From Phaeodactylum tricornutum CCAP 1055/1 (Eukaryota > Bacillariophyta > Bacillariophyceae > Surirellales > Neidiaceae): 64,000 nucleotides of DNA. The translations under genes were made by a program, and so were the position numbers. How positions within the stretch are numbered: the first letter of the stretch is position 1; every line of letters begins with the position of its first letter. Below, piece by piece: positions 21,501 to 30,211 of the stretch. The stretch covers positions 454,419-518,418 of the forward strand of contig NC_011676.1 of assembly GCF_000150955.2 (NCBI RefSeq), written 5' to 3'. Under the pieces are notes generated by a model that was not told the DNA's origin, did not search any database, and saw only the letters and a list, made by a program, of their open reading frames with translations.

Positions 21501-23590
21501 TTTGGATCAGATGGCGTCGGCACCGGTGAAGAGGCTGAGGGCTTGTTGATCTGTAAACGGAAACTGGATTTGCGATTCATACTCTCTGGCTTGATATGCA
21601 AACTCATAACGGATGAACGCAAGTGAGACTCGGGTGACAAGAGACCGCTATTGTCGCGCCCAACAGCGCTGAGCGAAAGGGCTGTCGACTTGCTCGGTTC
21701 ACTTCTGGGAAATCCACGGGGTCGAATCTTGACGGCTGATCGAGGGGTCGTCGTAACATAAGGCGAAGCCGAGTAGCGCGACGCAAAGAGTCCGTCCGCT
21801 TCAGACAAACTCGTAGGTGTCGTGACTGGATCTTTCGTTGCGCTACCCTTCCAGGCTTCACTCTTCTGAAGTTCGGCCTGCTTATTTTCAATTGCCCGCA
21901 ATTGCTGTTCCATGACTTCATTGACAACAGGTGGTATAATAGCAGCGTTTTGCGGCAAAGCGGCAGGCGGCGGAGCTTGCGCGGGGGCTCCAAACAAACC
22001 CGGTGTGGGAGCACCAAACGGAGCCGGCGCTCCATACCCGAAGCCTCCCGGTGCGGGAGCTGGTGCTCCAAAGAGACTACCACCGGGCGCTGGGGCTGGT
22101 GATCCAAAGCCAAAGCCTCCCGGTGCCGGAGCTGTATTGGATCCAAACAGACTACCGCCAGCCGGAGCTCCGAAGGGCGCCGGGGTGGCACCAAACAGAC
22201 CGCCACTGGGTGCCGGAGCTCCAAAGGGCGCGGGCGTTGGATTGCTACCAAAGAGCCCGCCGCCGGCTGGAGCACCAAAAGGTGCCGGTGCGGGGGAAGA
22301 CCCGAAGAGACCCCCGGAAGGAGCGGGGGCTCCAAACGGGGCAGGTGCTGGATTGGAGCCGAATAGACCACTCGACGGAGCCGGTGCACCAAAGGGCGCT
22401 GGTGCAGGGTTGCTGCCAAATAAGCTACTCGACTGCGCCCCGAACGGAGCCGGTGCTGGAGAAGGACTGCCAAACAATCCTCCCGCCGGCGCGGGAGCGC
22501 CAAAGGGAGCTGGTGCGGGAGCGCCAAAGGGAGCTGGTGCGGGAGCGCCAAAGGGAGCTGGTGCGGGGGCGCCAAACAAACCGCCACTAGGTGCGGGAGC
22601 CGGTGCTCCGAACCCTCCACTAAAAGCGTTACTCGTGGATGGAGTCACAGTAGATCCGCGATTGCCTTGCGAAAAGTCTTCCATGCGTAATTCATCAAAC
22701 GACTTGTTCTCGTACTGTGGCATGGCCGTAATAGAACGTAGAGTAATGGTGGCGGTGCCATCTTGTCGATTCGTTGCTTGATAAGGGACCGCCCGGGTTC
22801 CCTCTGCTCCGGGAGCGCTGGGACTGGGGGATCCGAACAAGCCGCCGGCTGCGGGTGCCGGTGCGGGTTGTCCAAACAGCCCACCCGAGGCTGGTGGTGC
22901 GCCAAAGGCGCCGGGAGCGGGAGCCGGCGATCCAAACGTACCACCGCCAAAGGCTGGAGCCGGTGCGGGTTGTCCAAATAAGCCACCAGCGGCAGGTGCG
23001 GGTGCGCCAAACGAACTGGTAGTGTTTGCTCCAAAGGCACCAGTAGTCCCCGTGGAACCAAAGGGCGAGGATGTGGGTGCACCAAAGCCCGAAGGCGCCG
23101 GAGCCCCGAAAGCGGAACCACCCGGATTTCCGCCAAAAGGTGAAGTATTGGTTTGTGGAGCTGGAGCTCCGAAGAGTCCAGGCGCGGGAGTGGGAGCGGG
23201 TTGTCCAAACATACCACCATAGGTGGGTGCCGGTGCGGGAGCGGGTTGTCCAAAACCGCCCCCAAAGGCTGGTGCGGGAGACGGTTGTCCAAAGAGTCCT
23301 CCAGTGGGGGCGGCAGGAGTTTGTCCAAACCCTCCACCTCCAAATGCGGGTGCAGGGGAACCAAAGGCGGGAGCAGGAGCTTGTCCAAACGCTGGAGCCG
23401 AAGGGGCACCAAATGCTGGGGCAGGAGCCTGTCCGAACGCTGGAGCAGGAGCTTGTCCAAACGCTGGAGCCCCCGCTGGACTACCGAACAGACCCCCGGT
23501 GGCTGGAGCTGGCGCTCCAAAACCGGATGTTGGGTTCTGTTGTCCAAAACCTCCTCCGCCGAACGGAGTGTTGGGCTGTTGTCCAAACAT
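18521..23590 (-). CDS. NUP98: Nucleoporin NUP98-NUP96 precursor
   Basis: A single intronless frame of 1689 residues. Residues 1 to about 560 are FG repeats (GLFG, FGAP, FGSP with Ala/Pro spacers), interrupted at about 265-310 by a GLEBS motif (SITAMPQYENKSFDELRMEDF), the site that binds RAE1/Gle2. The autoproteolytic domain starts near LTRKGYIISPTLEEL and ends HFSRYGLDDD; self-cleavage between F921 and S922 would release NUP98 (about 921 residues) and NUP96 (about 768). The NUP96 part carries the helical scaffold that joins the Y-complex. FG repeats form the permeability barrier of the nuclear pore and bind transport receptors. The low-complexity region throws long shadow frames on the other strand. 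Length and domain order match the animal, plant and fungal precursors. Confidence 0.95.
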   Translation of the reverse strand: MFGQQPNTPFGGGGFGQQNPTSGFGAPAPATGGLFGSPAGAPAFGQAPAPAFGQAPAPAFGAPSAPAFGQAPAPAFGSPAPAFGGGGFGQTPAAPTGGLFGQPSPAPAFGGGFGQPAPAPAPTYGGMFGQPAPTPAPGLFGAPAPQTNTSPFGGNPGGSAFGAPAPSGFGAPTSSPFGSTGTTGAFGANTTSSFGAPAPAAGGLFGQPAPAPAFGGGTFGSPAPAPGAFGAPPASGGLFGQPAPAPAAGGLFGSPSPSAPGAEGTRAVPYQATNRQDGTATITLRSITAMPQYENKSFDELRMEDFSQGNRGSTVTPSTSNAFSGGFGAPAPAPSGGLFGAPAPAPFGAPAPAPFGAPAPAPFGAPAPAGGLFGSPSPAPAPFGAQSSSLFGSNPAPAPFGAPAPSSGLFGSNPAPAPFGAPAPSGGLFGSSPAPAPFGAPAGGGLFGSNPTPAPFGAPAPSGGLFGATPAPFGAPAGGSLFGSNTAPAPGGFGFGSPAPAPGGSLFGAPAPAPGGFGYGAPAPFGAPTPGLFGAPAQAPPPAALPQNAAIIPPVVNEVMEQQLRAIENKQAELQKSEAWKGSATKDPVTTPTSLSEADGLFASRYSASPYVTTTPRSAVKIRPRGFPRSEPSKSTALSLSAVGRDNSGLLSPESHLRSSVMSLHIKPESMNRKSSFRLQINKPSASSPVPTPSDPKPQQPSFLSPTFAETLTSPPPDVSPTTGASLVHESPQPFTTPNASATPKSPAYELYQQVIGSGEASSKPQSQVKKPTRTSVPTLTRKGYIISPTLEELEKTEDADLAAVSDFSVKRPGFGMVEWEGDVDVRGADLDRIITIDQADVSVYHADEAEGSKPKVGSKLNRPAIITFYNIFPKNGGANASKEEKEKHAKKVQRSTAKIGAEFMSYDRNNGVWKIRVLHFSRYGLDDDSDTENEVPLPEQNSVQFQQQTPPNAQSLLRRNPTPYKPSRIQFDEMEVSESADDSDVVCVQDIQMTDSEKIALVQKRADEAAKEVFHIVPQQDPDYEVQHPLRPAKITTFENVGDCDSEEESDYVVPPDGEDWHAARLASSFCRGIAIESGMHSSSTDMGLRMGRVFRPCWLPNGSLLKLKPSSFNRSPTLTSLRPVLSDSYISQLTSEHLLEIHRSESVALESQDGCPLFSLPRALQNKGSLMSHKALYETVTKFRSVRNENNEVQSAFDLIARLMDSESFPPTESVDGVRYIANSISFDSRKNTAVLAWLVDVCAPSVDSEIAEAKLRNFNILAIFAALAGGDVDKACIVAISSGLNNLAAILASGSEGRKDVLLSVSKLAESNHASSVPAELIRLMKESGGDVHSECTLYKQGSSSLDWKRRLALRLLQDSDKSLVQLLCQYENDISSNHAPPPNLPHSQQTDMRSLTFQLLKSYSVPQSMEVSDVVHPLGFSSMSHDFSLVFHLTALICATGATKNDSFKTEYILNSFEAQLIQAGRWDLAVIVCLSAIGEMSETLHHWKAHRAKSLICRFSSDNDGKRLFLEETGIPRRWFEEALAYRALYREDAFGFVVHGLECDLKSAQDVLEGCWLPNLFFLSLKDIRTLMERIGMAFSPNSLSAAMHRFFDLNDGVNLLIGKSQDEIESIVPSLIESCQGIERTLVSTKQHGLESNRTTSLLMRENSIPLQSMISEALEHLSFLRLQLRAIGEARLTSKST
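22491..22562 (-). repeat. 24-bp tandem repeat, three exact copies, in the FG region
   Basis: Three identical head-to-tail copies of a 24-base unit (22491-22514, 22515-22538, 22539-22562), followed by a partial copy. Each encodes eight residues, PFGAPAPA in one register. The length keeps the frame, so copy changes only alter the number of FG repeats. Confidence 0.9.
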
Positions 23591-24411
23591 GTTTTACAAA
23601 CGCAAGAGATGGTAATGTGAATCAACCCCAACACGTTTGCTCCGGATGAAACAGGAAAGAAATCAAAAGGCCAAGGAGAAAGATCGAAAGCTTTGCTTTT
23701 AAATCAGGAAACGCTATTTCACATTAAGAGTAAGAGAACTAGTGAGCAAAATGTCACATGAAAACGACGAGGGAGCTAGCGGTAGCAGCTCAGCGTGGCT
23801 ATTGGAAAGTGGAGGAGGCGCAACTGAAAACATTGACTGTGTTTGTGACTTCTCTGCGCTTGTATCTTGGATCCTCCCAACGGTACATCGCAGCAGCTTT
23901 AGAGAACACGTACCGTGAGATATCCAAAGAAGTCCGAGAAATGGATTCGAACTAACGGTAATGCAATTCACCCACGCACCCTAATCTCCATGGTCCCACG
24001 GAGTGAGTGTGTGTAAGAGAGGAGGGGTGGGCGGTGTCGACGGTGCCGCGGAGTCCAAGCCGGTTTTGGTTACCGTACAACGCGCTGTTAGCGAGGCTCG
24101 CTCTGGCACGTAGCGAATAGCGTCTGATCATCAGCCGTAAATATCTGTCCGACACCTATCGGTGTGTACGTCGTCCCATATGGAACTGAGAATCTTTGTG
24201 TTCATAAAACTTTAAATTAGGTAGTTCCCGGCCAATGCAGATCAAGTGTGTCGAGGCATCACCAACGAAATTTACAATGAAGGTTACAAGTAGACCCTTT
24301 GTTTTCACTGTCGGTTGGTGCCTCTCCCAGACCACTGACATTGGTATAGTATATATCAACTTTGCAGTTCGTTCCGAGAAATACGAATAGTTCATCTGTA
24401 GAGAAATCAAC
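23591..24411. promoter_or_regulatory. Divergent promoter region, NUP98 / SDR
   Basis: About 820 bp between divergent start codons. A TATA-like TATAGTATATATC at 24344-24356 lies about 60 bases before the SDR start. Short ORFs here show no recognisable content. Confidence 0.45.
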
Positions 24412-26364
24412 ATGGCGACTATGGAAGAGTCTCTCCTGGATGAGATCACGGTAGCTGCTTCCGTCCAGGAGCCAGTCAAAGTCCAGCTGGTGGTATCGGT
24501 GCAACCTAACGACGATCCCATTCCCCAACTGGCGCACGATGGCATTACTGCCGGCGATCTAACGACGGCGATCCGTGTCTTGAACGCCGTCGCCTCCCTA
24601 TATCCGTCTCACAAGGGACAAGACGAACAGCGCGAACAAGGATTGGAGCGCTACAAACAGCCCAATCTCCGGTCGTTCCGCAAAGCGCTCGCGGCTTGTC
24701 TCGAGCTGCACCGCCGCACAATGTTCAACGGCAAAGACGAGGAAGAACACTACGAACGACGACTGAAGGACCGTTCTTTGAAACGGCAAAAGACAGCGGA
24801 ACGGGATATGAACAAAAAGTACATTGCGAGTACGGCGTTGCGTCAAGGTCGAGTAGAGCGTTTGCAGCAGTTACAAGACGATGCCGCGGACGAGGAACGT
24901 CACAAACTGCTCCTCGCCCTGCAACCCGACGGACACGTCGACACCACCTTGGCACGGACAATCCCACTGTTGGAAGACTCCTCCGCCCCTGCTGAACACG
25001 TACAACTCCCCAAGCTCCGTTCCTGTTACGTTTGCAAAGTGCGGTTCCGCGAATTACACGAGTTCTACGATCAACTGTGTCCCGCGTGTGCGGCACTTAA
25101 TTGGCAAAAACGCCACAATTCGGCAAACCTGCACGGCCGTGTCGCTATTGTGACGGGATCACGAGTCAAGATTGGGTACCAAACCTGTCTCAAATTGTTA
25201 CGGGCGGGCTGCGTTGTGGTGGCCACCACCCGATTCCCCAACGCCGCCGCGGCAACGTACCGAGCCGAAGCCGACTTTGATAGCTTTCGATCGAGACTAC
25301 ACGTGTATGGGCTAGACTTGCGGGACGTGACGGGCTTGGAAGCATTTACTCGCTTTTTGAAGCAAAAGTATACGGATGGGATCGATATTCTGATCAACAA
25401 TGCGTGTCAGACAGTCCGCCGGCCCGTGGGATACTACCGGCCGCAAGTGGAACGCGAACAGATGTTGTGGATGCAGGCCGATCAAACGCACAAATCCTTG
25501 CTGGATGACTGTGCCGACTTTGAACGAGTTCGCCGGCGATTACAATTGGATCATAAACAACAGGCTTCCTTGCAAGTAGAAGGAAATAAGGATAATGTTC
25601 CTGCTATTCTAGACGTTGAAATGGACAATGGAGGGAATGGTTTGTCGGAATCGGAAGAGGCAACAAGGAACGAAAGTGCGCTTGTGGCGTCAACAAAACC
25701 GAACAACTCAGTCGCTTCGACGCCGTTCGAAGCCACAGGCCTATCGCACTCCGCAGCTATGTCCCAGATGGTGATTCTTCCCGAAGACGCGGGTGTCTCC
25801 GATTCAGTGCTGCCCCCGGGAGTGTCGGATGTCAATGGACAGCAGCTCGATTTGCGGACAACGAATTCTTGGCTCCTAAAGATGGAAGAAGTATCGACAC
25901 CGGAGATATTAGAGTGTTTCTTCATCAATGCTATCGCACCTTTTGTTCTCAACTCTCGACTCAAACCTCTTATGACTACTCCCAACACTGCCAATCGTTC
26001 TGACCGTTATATCATCAATGTTTCGGCTATGGAAGGGAAGTTTTATCGCTACAAAATGCCCAATCATCCTCATACTAATATGGCAAAGGCGGCTCTCAAC
26101 ATGCTCACACGCACATCAGCGGAAGACCTGGCGAAGCAGCATCGGATCTTCATGAATTCGGTCGACACTGGTTGGATTAACGATGAGAATCCAACCGTTA
26201 AAGCCAGCAAGATTGCCGAAACCAACTTGTTTCAGACTCCAATCGATGAAATTGACGCTGCCGCTCGTATTTTGGATCCGATCTTTGAAGGCGTCAATGG
26301 CGGAACAGAGTTTAAGAAAGATTACGGCAAGTTTCTGAAGGATTATCGCGAAAGTGAATGGTAA
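24412..26364 (+). CDS. Atypical short-chain dehydrogenase/reductase with a zinc-knuckle-like insert
   Basis: 650 residues. An N-terminal helical region rich in Arg and Glu leads to two CxxC pairs (SCYVCKVRF, LCPACAALNW), probably binding zinc. A Rossmann fold of SDR type follows: HGRVAIVTGSRVKIGYQTC (cofactor-binding Gly motif), GLDLRDVTGLEAF and DILINNACQTV. A long acidic insertion of about 120 residues comes next, then INVSAMEG and HTNMAKAALNMLTR. At the usual YxxxK site the Lys is present but the Tyr is Thr (TNMAK), so ordinary SDR chemistry is uncertain. I recall similar proteins annotated only as putative oxidoreductases. There is no presequence or membrane segment. No neighbour hints at a substrate. 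Confidence 0.8.
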   Translation: MATMEESLLDEITVAASVQEPVKVQLVVSVQPNDDPIPQLAHDGITAGDLTTAIRVLNAVASLYPSHKGQDEQREQGLERYKQPNLRSFRKALAACLELHRRTMFNGKDEEEHYERRLKDRSLKRQKTAERDMNKKYIASTALRQGRVERLQQLQDDAADEERHKLLLALQPDGHVDTTLARTIPLLEDSSAPAEHVQLPKLRSCYVCKVRFRELHEFYDQLCPACAALNWQKRHNSANLHGRVAIVTGSRVKIGYQTCLKLLRAGCVVVATTRFPNAAAATYRAEADFDSFRSRLHVYGLDLRDVTGLEAFTRFLKQKYTDGIDILINNACQTVRRPVGYYRPQVEREQMLWMQADQTHKSLLDDCADFERVRRRLQLDHKQQASLQVEGNKDNVPAILDVEMDNGGNGLSESEEATRNESALVASTKPNNSVASTPFEATGLSHSAAMSQMVILPEDAGVSDSVLPPGVSDVNGQQLDLRTTNSWLLKMEEVSTPEILECFFINAIAPFVLNSRLKPLMTTPNTANRSDRYIINVSAMEGKFYRYKMPNHPHTNMAKAALNMLTRTSAEDLAKQHRIFMNSVDTGWINDENPTVKASKIAETNLFQTPIDEIDAAARILDPIFEGVNGGTEFKKDYGKFLKDYRESEW

Positions 26365-26443
26365 ACGTCTGACATTTATGCTACTGTGAGTGCCTCGTTG
26401 TGAAAGTATTGTAACAAAATAGAGAAAAATATGCTTCCCTTTG

Positions 26444-28831
26444 CTATACCCGGGCAATCGACTCAAGTGTCTGAGTATGAGAAATGATAATTGGGATTTC
26501 GACAGGATCGTCCACACCATTGGTGACGAGAATCCTTCGAGTCCCCTCCGGTACTGTTCGCTCGCCGTTTTCGTTTATCAGTGAAAGAGCGTTCTCGAAA
26601 GGTAGCTTGAAAACCAAATCTTTCGTTTCTCCAGGCTGCAATCGGACTCTTTCGAAACCAATCAGCTGTCGAATTGGTACAGGATGCTTTGCTTTTCGTC
26701 GAATATCGTCTCCTGGAGCGTGGTAGATTTGTATCACTTCATCCCCTGTCCTATTTCCAGTGTTCCAGACAGTACATTCCAGTAGAATCGAGGAATCGCT
26801 GATCCTTTGATGAAAGCATGATGTCTCGAATGCTGTGAGTGAAAGACCGTATCCGAATGGATACGTTGCTTTTCCCGTGAAATATCGATACGTCCTGCCC
26901 GGCGGGGCTGACATGCTATGGTCTTTCATGTCGAACGACTGCATCACACTGTACGGATATATTGTGTACGGAAGTTTCCCCCAGCGATTCTCTTGACCAA
27001 ATAGAGACGCAGCTAAGGCAGTCCCGCCAATACCGTTGGGATTGAAGGCTTCAATGATAGCCGAAGGGTATCCGGTCATTCCGTCAAGCGCGATCTGGCC
27101 ACCATTTACCAAAACAAGAACTACAGGTTTGCGAAGAGTAAGTACGGCCTCAAACAAGGCGTATTGTTGACCCGGCAAAGCTGTGTCCTTGCGATCAAAT
27201 CCTTCTTGCTCCTGAGTTTTTGTGTTCCCGAGACAAAGCACTATAAGATCCCTGTCAGCGGCAAGCTGCAAGATTCTCTCAACATCCGATGTATTGCGAG
27301 AGTCCACATCGACACCAGCAGCTGCAACGGTGAACTCCTTTCCATTTATGAATCCGATTGACTCGGCCAACGTTGGTATGCAATCATGCCCGCCACCAAA
27401 ACAGCTTTGGTCGCTTTCGTAGTCGCTCATCAGGCCGGACCGCGTCATTCCTAATGGACCTAGAACCGCCAATTTAGTGCCCGCAGCAATAGGCAAAATG
27501 CTGTCCTCATGTTTCAGCAAAACTAGTCCTTGAAGTGCTGCTTCCAATTGGATCTCCTGGTGCTTTTTTGACTGAATGTCGTCTAGCCCTAGACTGAACC
27601 ATTCGCTCAAGGTAGGATCATCGAAGCGACCCGCAATAAAATGAGGACGATATGAACGACGAATAGCTTGATTGACTGCTTCTTCGGTCGCATATCCCAG
27701 TGTTATAGCAGTAGTGAGATTGTGTACAAATAAGGTTGATCCCATCTCAATATCCGCGCCATTCATGAGTGCCATTGCGGCAGCTTGCGCTTCATCGGCC
27801 GCCTGGATTGGTTTGCCACGCAGATTGTTCACCGCCCCACAGTCGGTCGTCACGTGCGCATCGGAACGATTCCAGCGTTGCCGCAAAATTTTATTGAGTA
27901 AATAGTCATTGGCACACGCGGGAATACCATTGACAGCATTGTACGAGCACATAACTCCGGTGGCTCCGCCTTGGACCATGCCCATTTCGTACTGGGGCAA
28001 ATATGTATCAAACAGATCGTACATCGAAATATTGTAGTCGTCGTTCCCGCGCCCTTCCTCTCGGCTGTACGCCGTAAAATGCTTCAGATACGCCAAAACT
28101 TTAGGATATCCGTTGGCATCTCGCTCTTGCATACCCTGTACCATGTGCGCGGCGTACTGCCCCGACAGAAACGGGTCTTCCCCCGGCAACTCCGATGAGC
28201 GCCCGAACCTCGGATCGCGTTGTTGATTGATATTTGGGCCGAACGCTGTCAGACCAATATGTCGGCCGCTATGGGTATGAAATCGTTCGCCATGGACATT
28301 CATCAGCGCCCTTTGCTCGGTGCCAAAAACGCTACCTTTGAGAAACCAGGATGATCGATTGAAAGAAGCGGCGATCGATAACGGGCCCGAAAACTCAGTC
28401 GCACATTTGTTTTCGGCAATACATGCCGATCCAACGGCCGTATTTGTTTCCACGAGCCAGTAGTAGTCTGGTAAGCCTATGCGAGACACATTCATAGTAT
28501 GAGTCATACAAACGTCTTGCGTAGGGTCGGCGCCGATCATGTCAACTTTCTCATCCAGGGTCAAGTGTGAGAGCAAATCCTCCAGTCTCTCGTCAATTGA
28601 GAGCGACATGTCGCAATAAGGCAGTGCTTTGGCTACGTCATTCTGGCATCCCCAAAAATTCGGGACTTTGTCTTTCCAAATATAGTTGTTGACGGGGCTG
28701 ACGTTGCGGTCGAGCCCGATTGGACCTTGAAGCCGAACAGAGCCTTCAAAAATGGAGTACGATGCCCAGAGCGCAAGCAGTAAGAAGAAATACGACGTGC
28801 ATATAGTCAATATCCTGAAGCAAGAAGGCAT
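26444..28831 (-). CDS. Glycoside hydrolase family 3, beta-xylosidase/glucosidase-like
   Basis: 795 residues. An N-terminal hydrophobic segment (LTICTSYFFLLLALWASYSIF) acts as signal anchor. The GH3 N-domain follows (LSHLTLDEKVDMIG; GLTAFGPNINQQRDPRFGRSSE; KVLAYLKHFTAYS; GVMCSYNAVNGIPAC). The catalytic nucleophile is the Asp of HVTTDCGAVNN. Next come the alpha/beta sandwich (LLKHEDSILPIAAGTKLAVLGPL) and a C-terminal FnIII-like domain (LTAFETSCF to PVPIRQLIGFERVRLQPGETK). Sequence style is nearest to the plant BXL xylosidase subgroup. It probably trims beta-linked xylose, glucose or related glycans in the secretory pathway or at the cell surface; the sugar is not certain. It converges with the SDR gene, leaving only about 80 bp between stops. 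Confidence 0.92.
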   Translation of the reverse strand: MPSCFRILTICTSYFFLLLALWASYSIFEGSVRLQGPIGLDRNVSPVNNYIWKDKVPNFWGCQNDVAKALPYCDMSLSIDERLEDLLSHLTLDEKVDMIGADPTQDVCMTHTMNVSRIGLPDYYWLVETNTAVGSACIAENKCATEFSGPLSIAASFNRSSWFLKGSVFGTEQRALMNVHGERFHTHSGRHIGLTAFGPNINQQRDPRFGRSSELPGEDPFLSGQYAAHMVQGMQERDANGYPKVLAYLKHFTAYSREEGRGNDDYNISMYDLFDTYLPQYEMGMVQGGATGVMCSYNAVNGIPACANDYLLNKILRQRWNRSDAHVTTDCGAVNNLRGKPIQAADEAQAAAMALMNGADIEMGSTLFVHNLTTAITLGYATEEAVNQAIRRSYRPHFIAGRFDDPTLSEWFSLGLDDIQSKKHQEIQLEAALQGLVLLKHEDSILPIAAGTKLAVLGPLGMTRSGLMSDYESDQSCFGGGHDCIPTLAESIGFINGKEFTVAAAGVDVDSRNTSDVERILQLAADRDLIVLCLGNTKTQEQEGFDRKDTALPGQQYALFEAVLTLRKPVVLVLVNGGQIALDGMTGYPSAIIEAFNPNGIGGTALAASLFGQENRWGKLPYTIYPYSVMQSFDMKDHSMSAPPGRTYRYFTGKATYPFGYGLSLTAFETSCFHQRISDSSILLECTVWNTGNRTGDEVIQIYHAPGDDIRRKAKHPVPIRQLIGFERVRLQPGETKDLVFKLPFENALSLINENGERTVPEGTRRILVTNGVDDPVEIPIIISHTQTLESIARV

Positions 28832-29262
28832 GGTCAGGTGAATGGCAACAATACGATGCCAAGGAAGTAGGTCCTTTCCGATTCTTGGGTATGTTCTGGC
28901 GAAAGCAGCAACGTAGTCACATGATAGTTTCTAACTGTAAGCCACAAAAGATACTCTCACATGGGGTTTTTACTTTTAGGTTACGTTAGTAGTTTTTTAT
29001 CTCACATGCAAAGCGAAAACGCTAGACCCTAATCCTCAATGTCACCTGTGCTCATTTTTTGCACGTGACTCGGGTTTATATTCGTCTGAAAACATTCACA
29101 GTCACAACCTCTGTTGAGTAAACGAGACGTGCGATGTCGCTTTCGTTCGTGTTATCGTCCCCTTGTTACATTCCGGTATCACCAGTACAGTAAACTACAT
29201 ATCTATGAAAATTCGGGAGTAGCGAACGTTTTGTGTTGCTCTCTACAGCTAATTGTTTGACC
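28832..29262. promoter_or_regulatory. Divergent promoter region, GH3 / flavodoxin-like
   Basis: About 430 bp between divergent start codons. No gene or clear motif seen. Confidence 0.35.
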
Positions 29263-29831
29263 ATGCCCAGAAAGAAGACATTGGTGATTGTGTATGGCGG
29301 CGAGCTGGCGAAGGATGTGGCGGAACAGATTCTAGCGCACCAACCAGCCGACCTGCAACAGGAACTGACTGTTACCCTACGCTGCGCATCGGAGCGTCCG
29401 AAAACTCTTGTGGAATTTGGCTCCGATACAGCGGTTTGCTTTGTACTGCAAACAATCGAAAACGAGGCTGCCACTGAAGAAGTAAGCGACGGTTTCAAAA
29501 TGTGTCGGGATGCCGTGCTGCTGCTGACCTTTTTTTCCTATTATCTATTCAGGGCGGTGCGTGCGTACGATTTTTCAAGAGAAAGACACACGCCAACGAT
29601 CTCTTGGCGGACAAGTTTTCTTTTGCCGTTCTGGGTCTCGGCGATTCGAACCTTTTGTTTGATCGGCAAACGACGTCGGCCAAAGATTGCAATCAAGTGG
29701 CGCAAGAACTTGATGCACGGCTGGTGATGCTTGGAGGATCGCGACAATGTCCACTAGGAATGGCAGACGAACGCTCGGGTCTAAAGGAGGTGGAACCTTG
29801 GATACAAGGATTGTGGGAAAGTCTGCGATGA
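29263..29831 (+). CDS. Flavodoxin-like single-domain protein, MTRR-type fold
   Basis: Two exons: 29263-29481 (MPRKKTLVIVYGGELAKDVAEQI...) and 29553-29831. They are joined by a 71-bp phase-0 intron (GTAAGC...TTCAG) that links TEE to GGACVRFFKRKTH. The product has about 165 residues. The second exon reads KFSFAVLGLGDSNLL, ELDARLVMLGG, GLKEVEPWIQGLWESL. This matches the last part of the flavodoxin domain of diflavin reductases, best that of methionine synthase reductase (VEPWIAGLWPALR in the human protein, from memory). The usual phosphate loop (SQTGTAE-type) after the first strand is absent: YGGELAKDV. FMN binding is therefore doubtful. No reductase domain follows, and its partner is unknown. 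Confidence 0.72.
29482..29552 (+). other. Intron in the flavodoxin-like gene
   Basis: 71 bases from GTAAGC to a pyrimidine-rich end TTATCTATTCAG. Removal joins TEE to GGACVRFF in frame; both flanking frames otherwise end or start without family similarity. Confidence 0.85.
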
Positions 29832-30211
29832 GTTATCGACCTTTAAGTCTTTCCGAGTTTCGAAAACGAGGCTACCTACCGCAGTTTTTGTAGTCAATGG
29901 CGCGAGTTTTTGTAGGACACTTTGGCATTTTCACTCAATCTATTAGTCTGTGGCTATCTATTTCTAGTCAATCTCGGAACATCTTACAGTTATTCCTGTT
30001 CCCGTTCACCAGCTATTTTGCCGGTCCTCTTGCTAGTACTTACGAACTGTCGTATGAGACACAGTTTCGGACAAAAACACACTGGACCCGCATCGGCGAC
30101 CAATCACAAAATGAAAATGGCCGGCAACGGCGCACCATTGGGACCTAATCCTGGATTGGTACCGCATGTGATACCCCTAAAGTAACTAGTCGCCATCAGG
30201 ACCGTCGTATT
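29832..30211. other. Intergenic stretch
   Basis: About 380 bp between the flavodoxin-like gene and CENP-S on the same strand; the CENP-S promoter is presumably here. No gene recognised. Confidence 0.35.

Noticed and set aside
21604-23649. Long ORFs of up to 338 codons in other frames and on the plus strand over the FG region
   Set aside because: Shadows of the low-complexity GC-rich NUP98 repeats; composition is repetitive with no domain.
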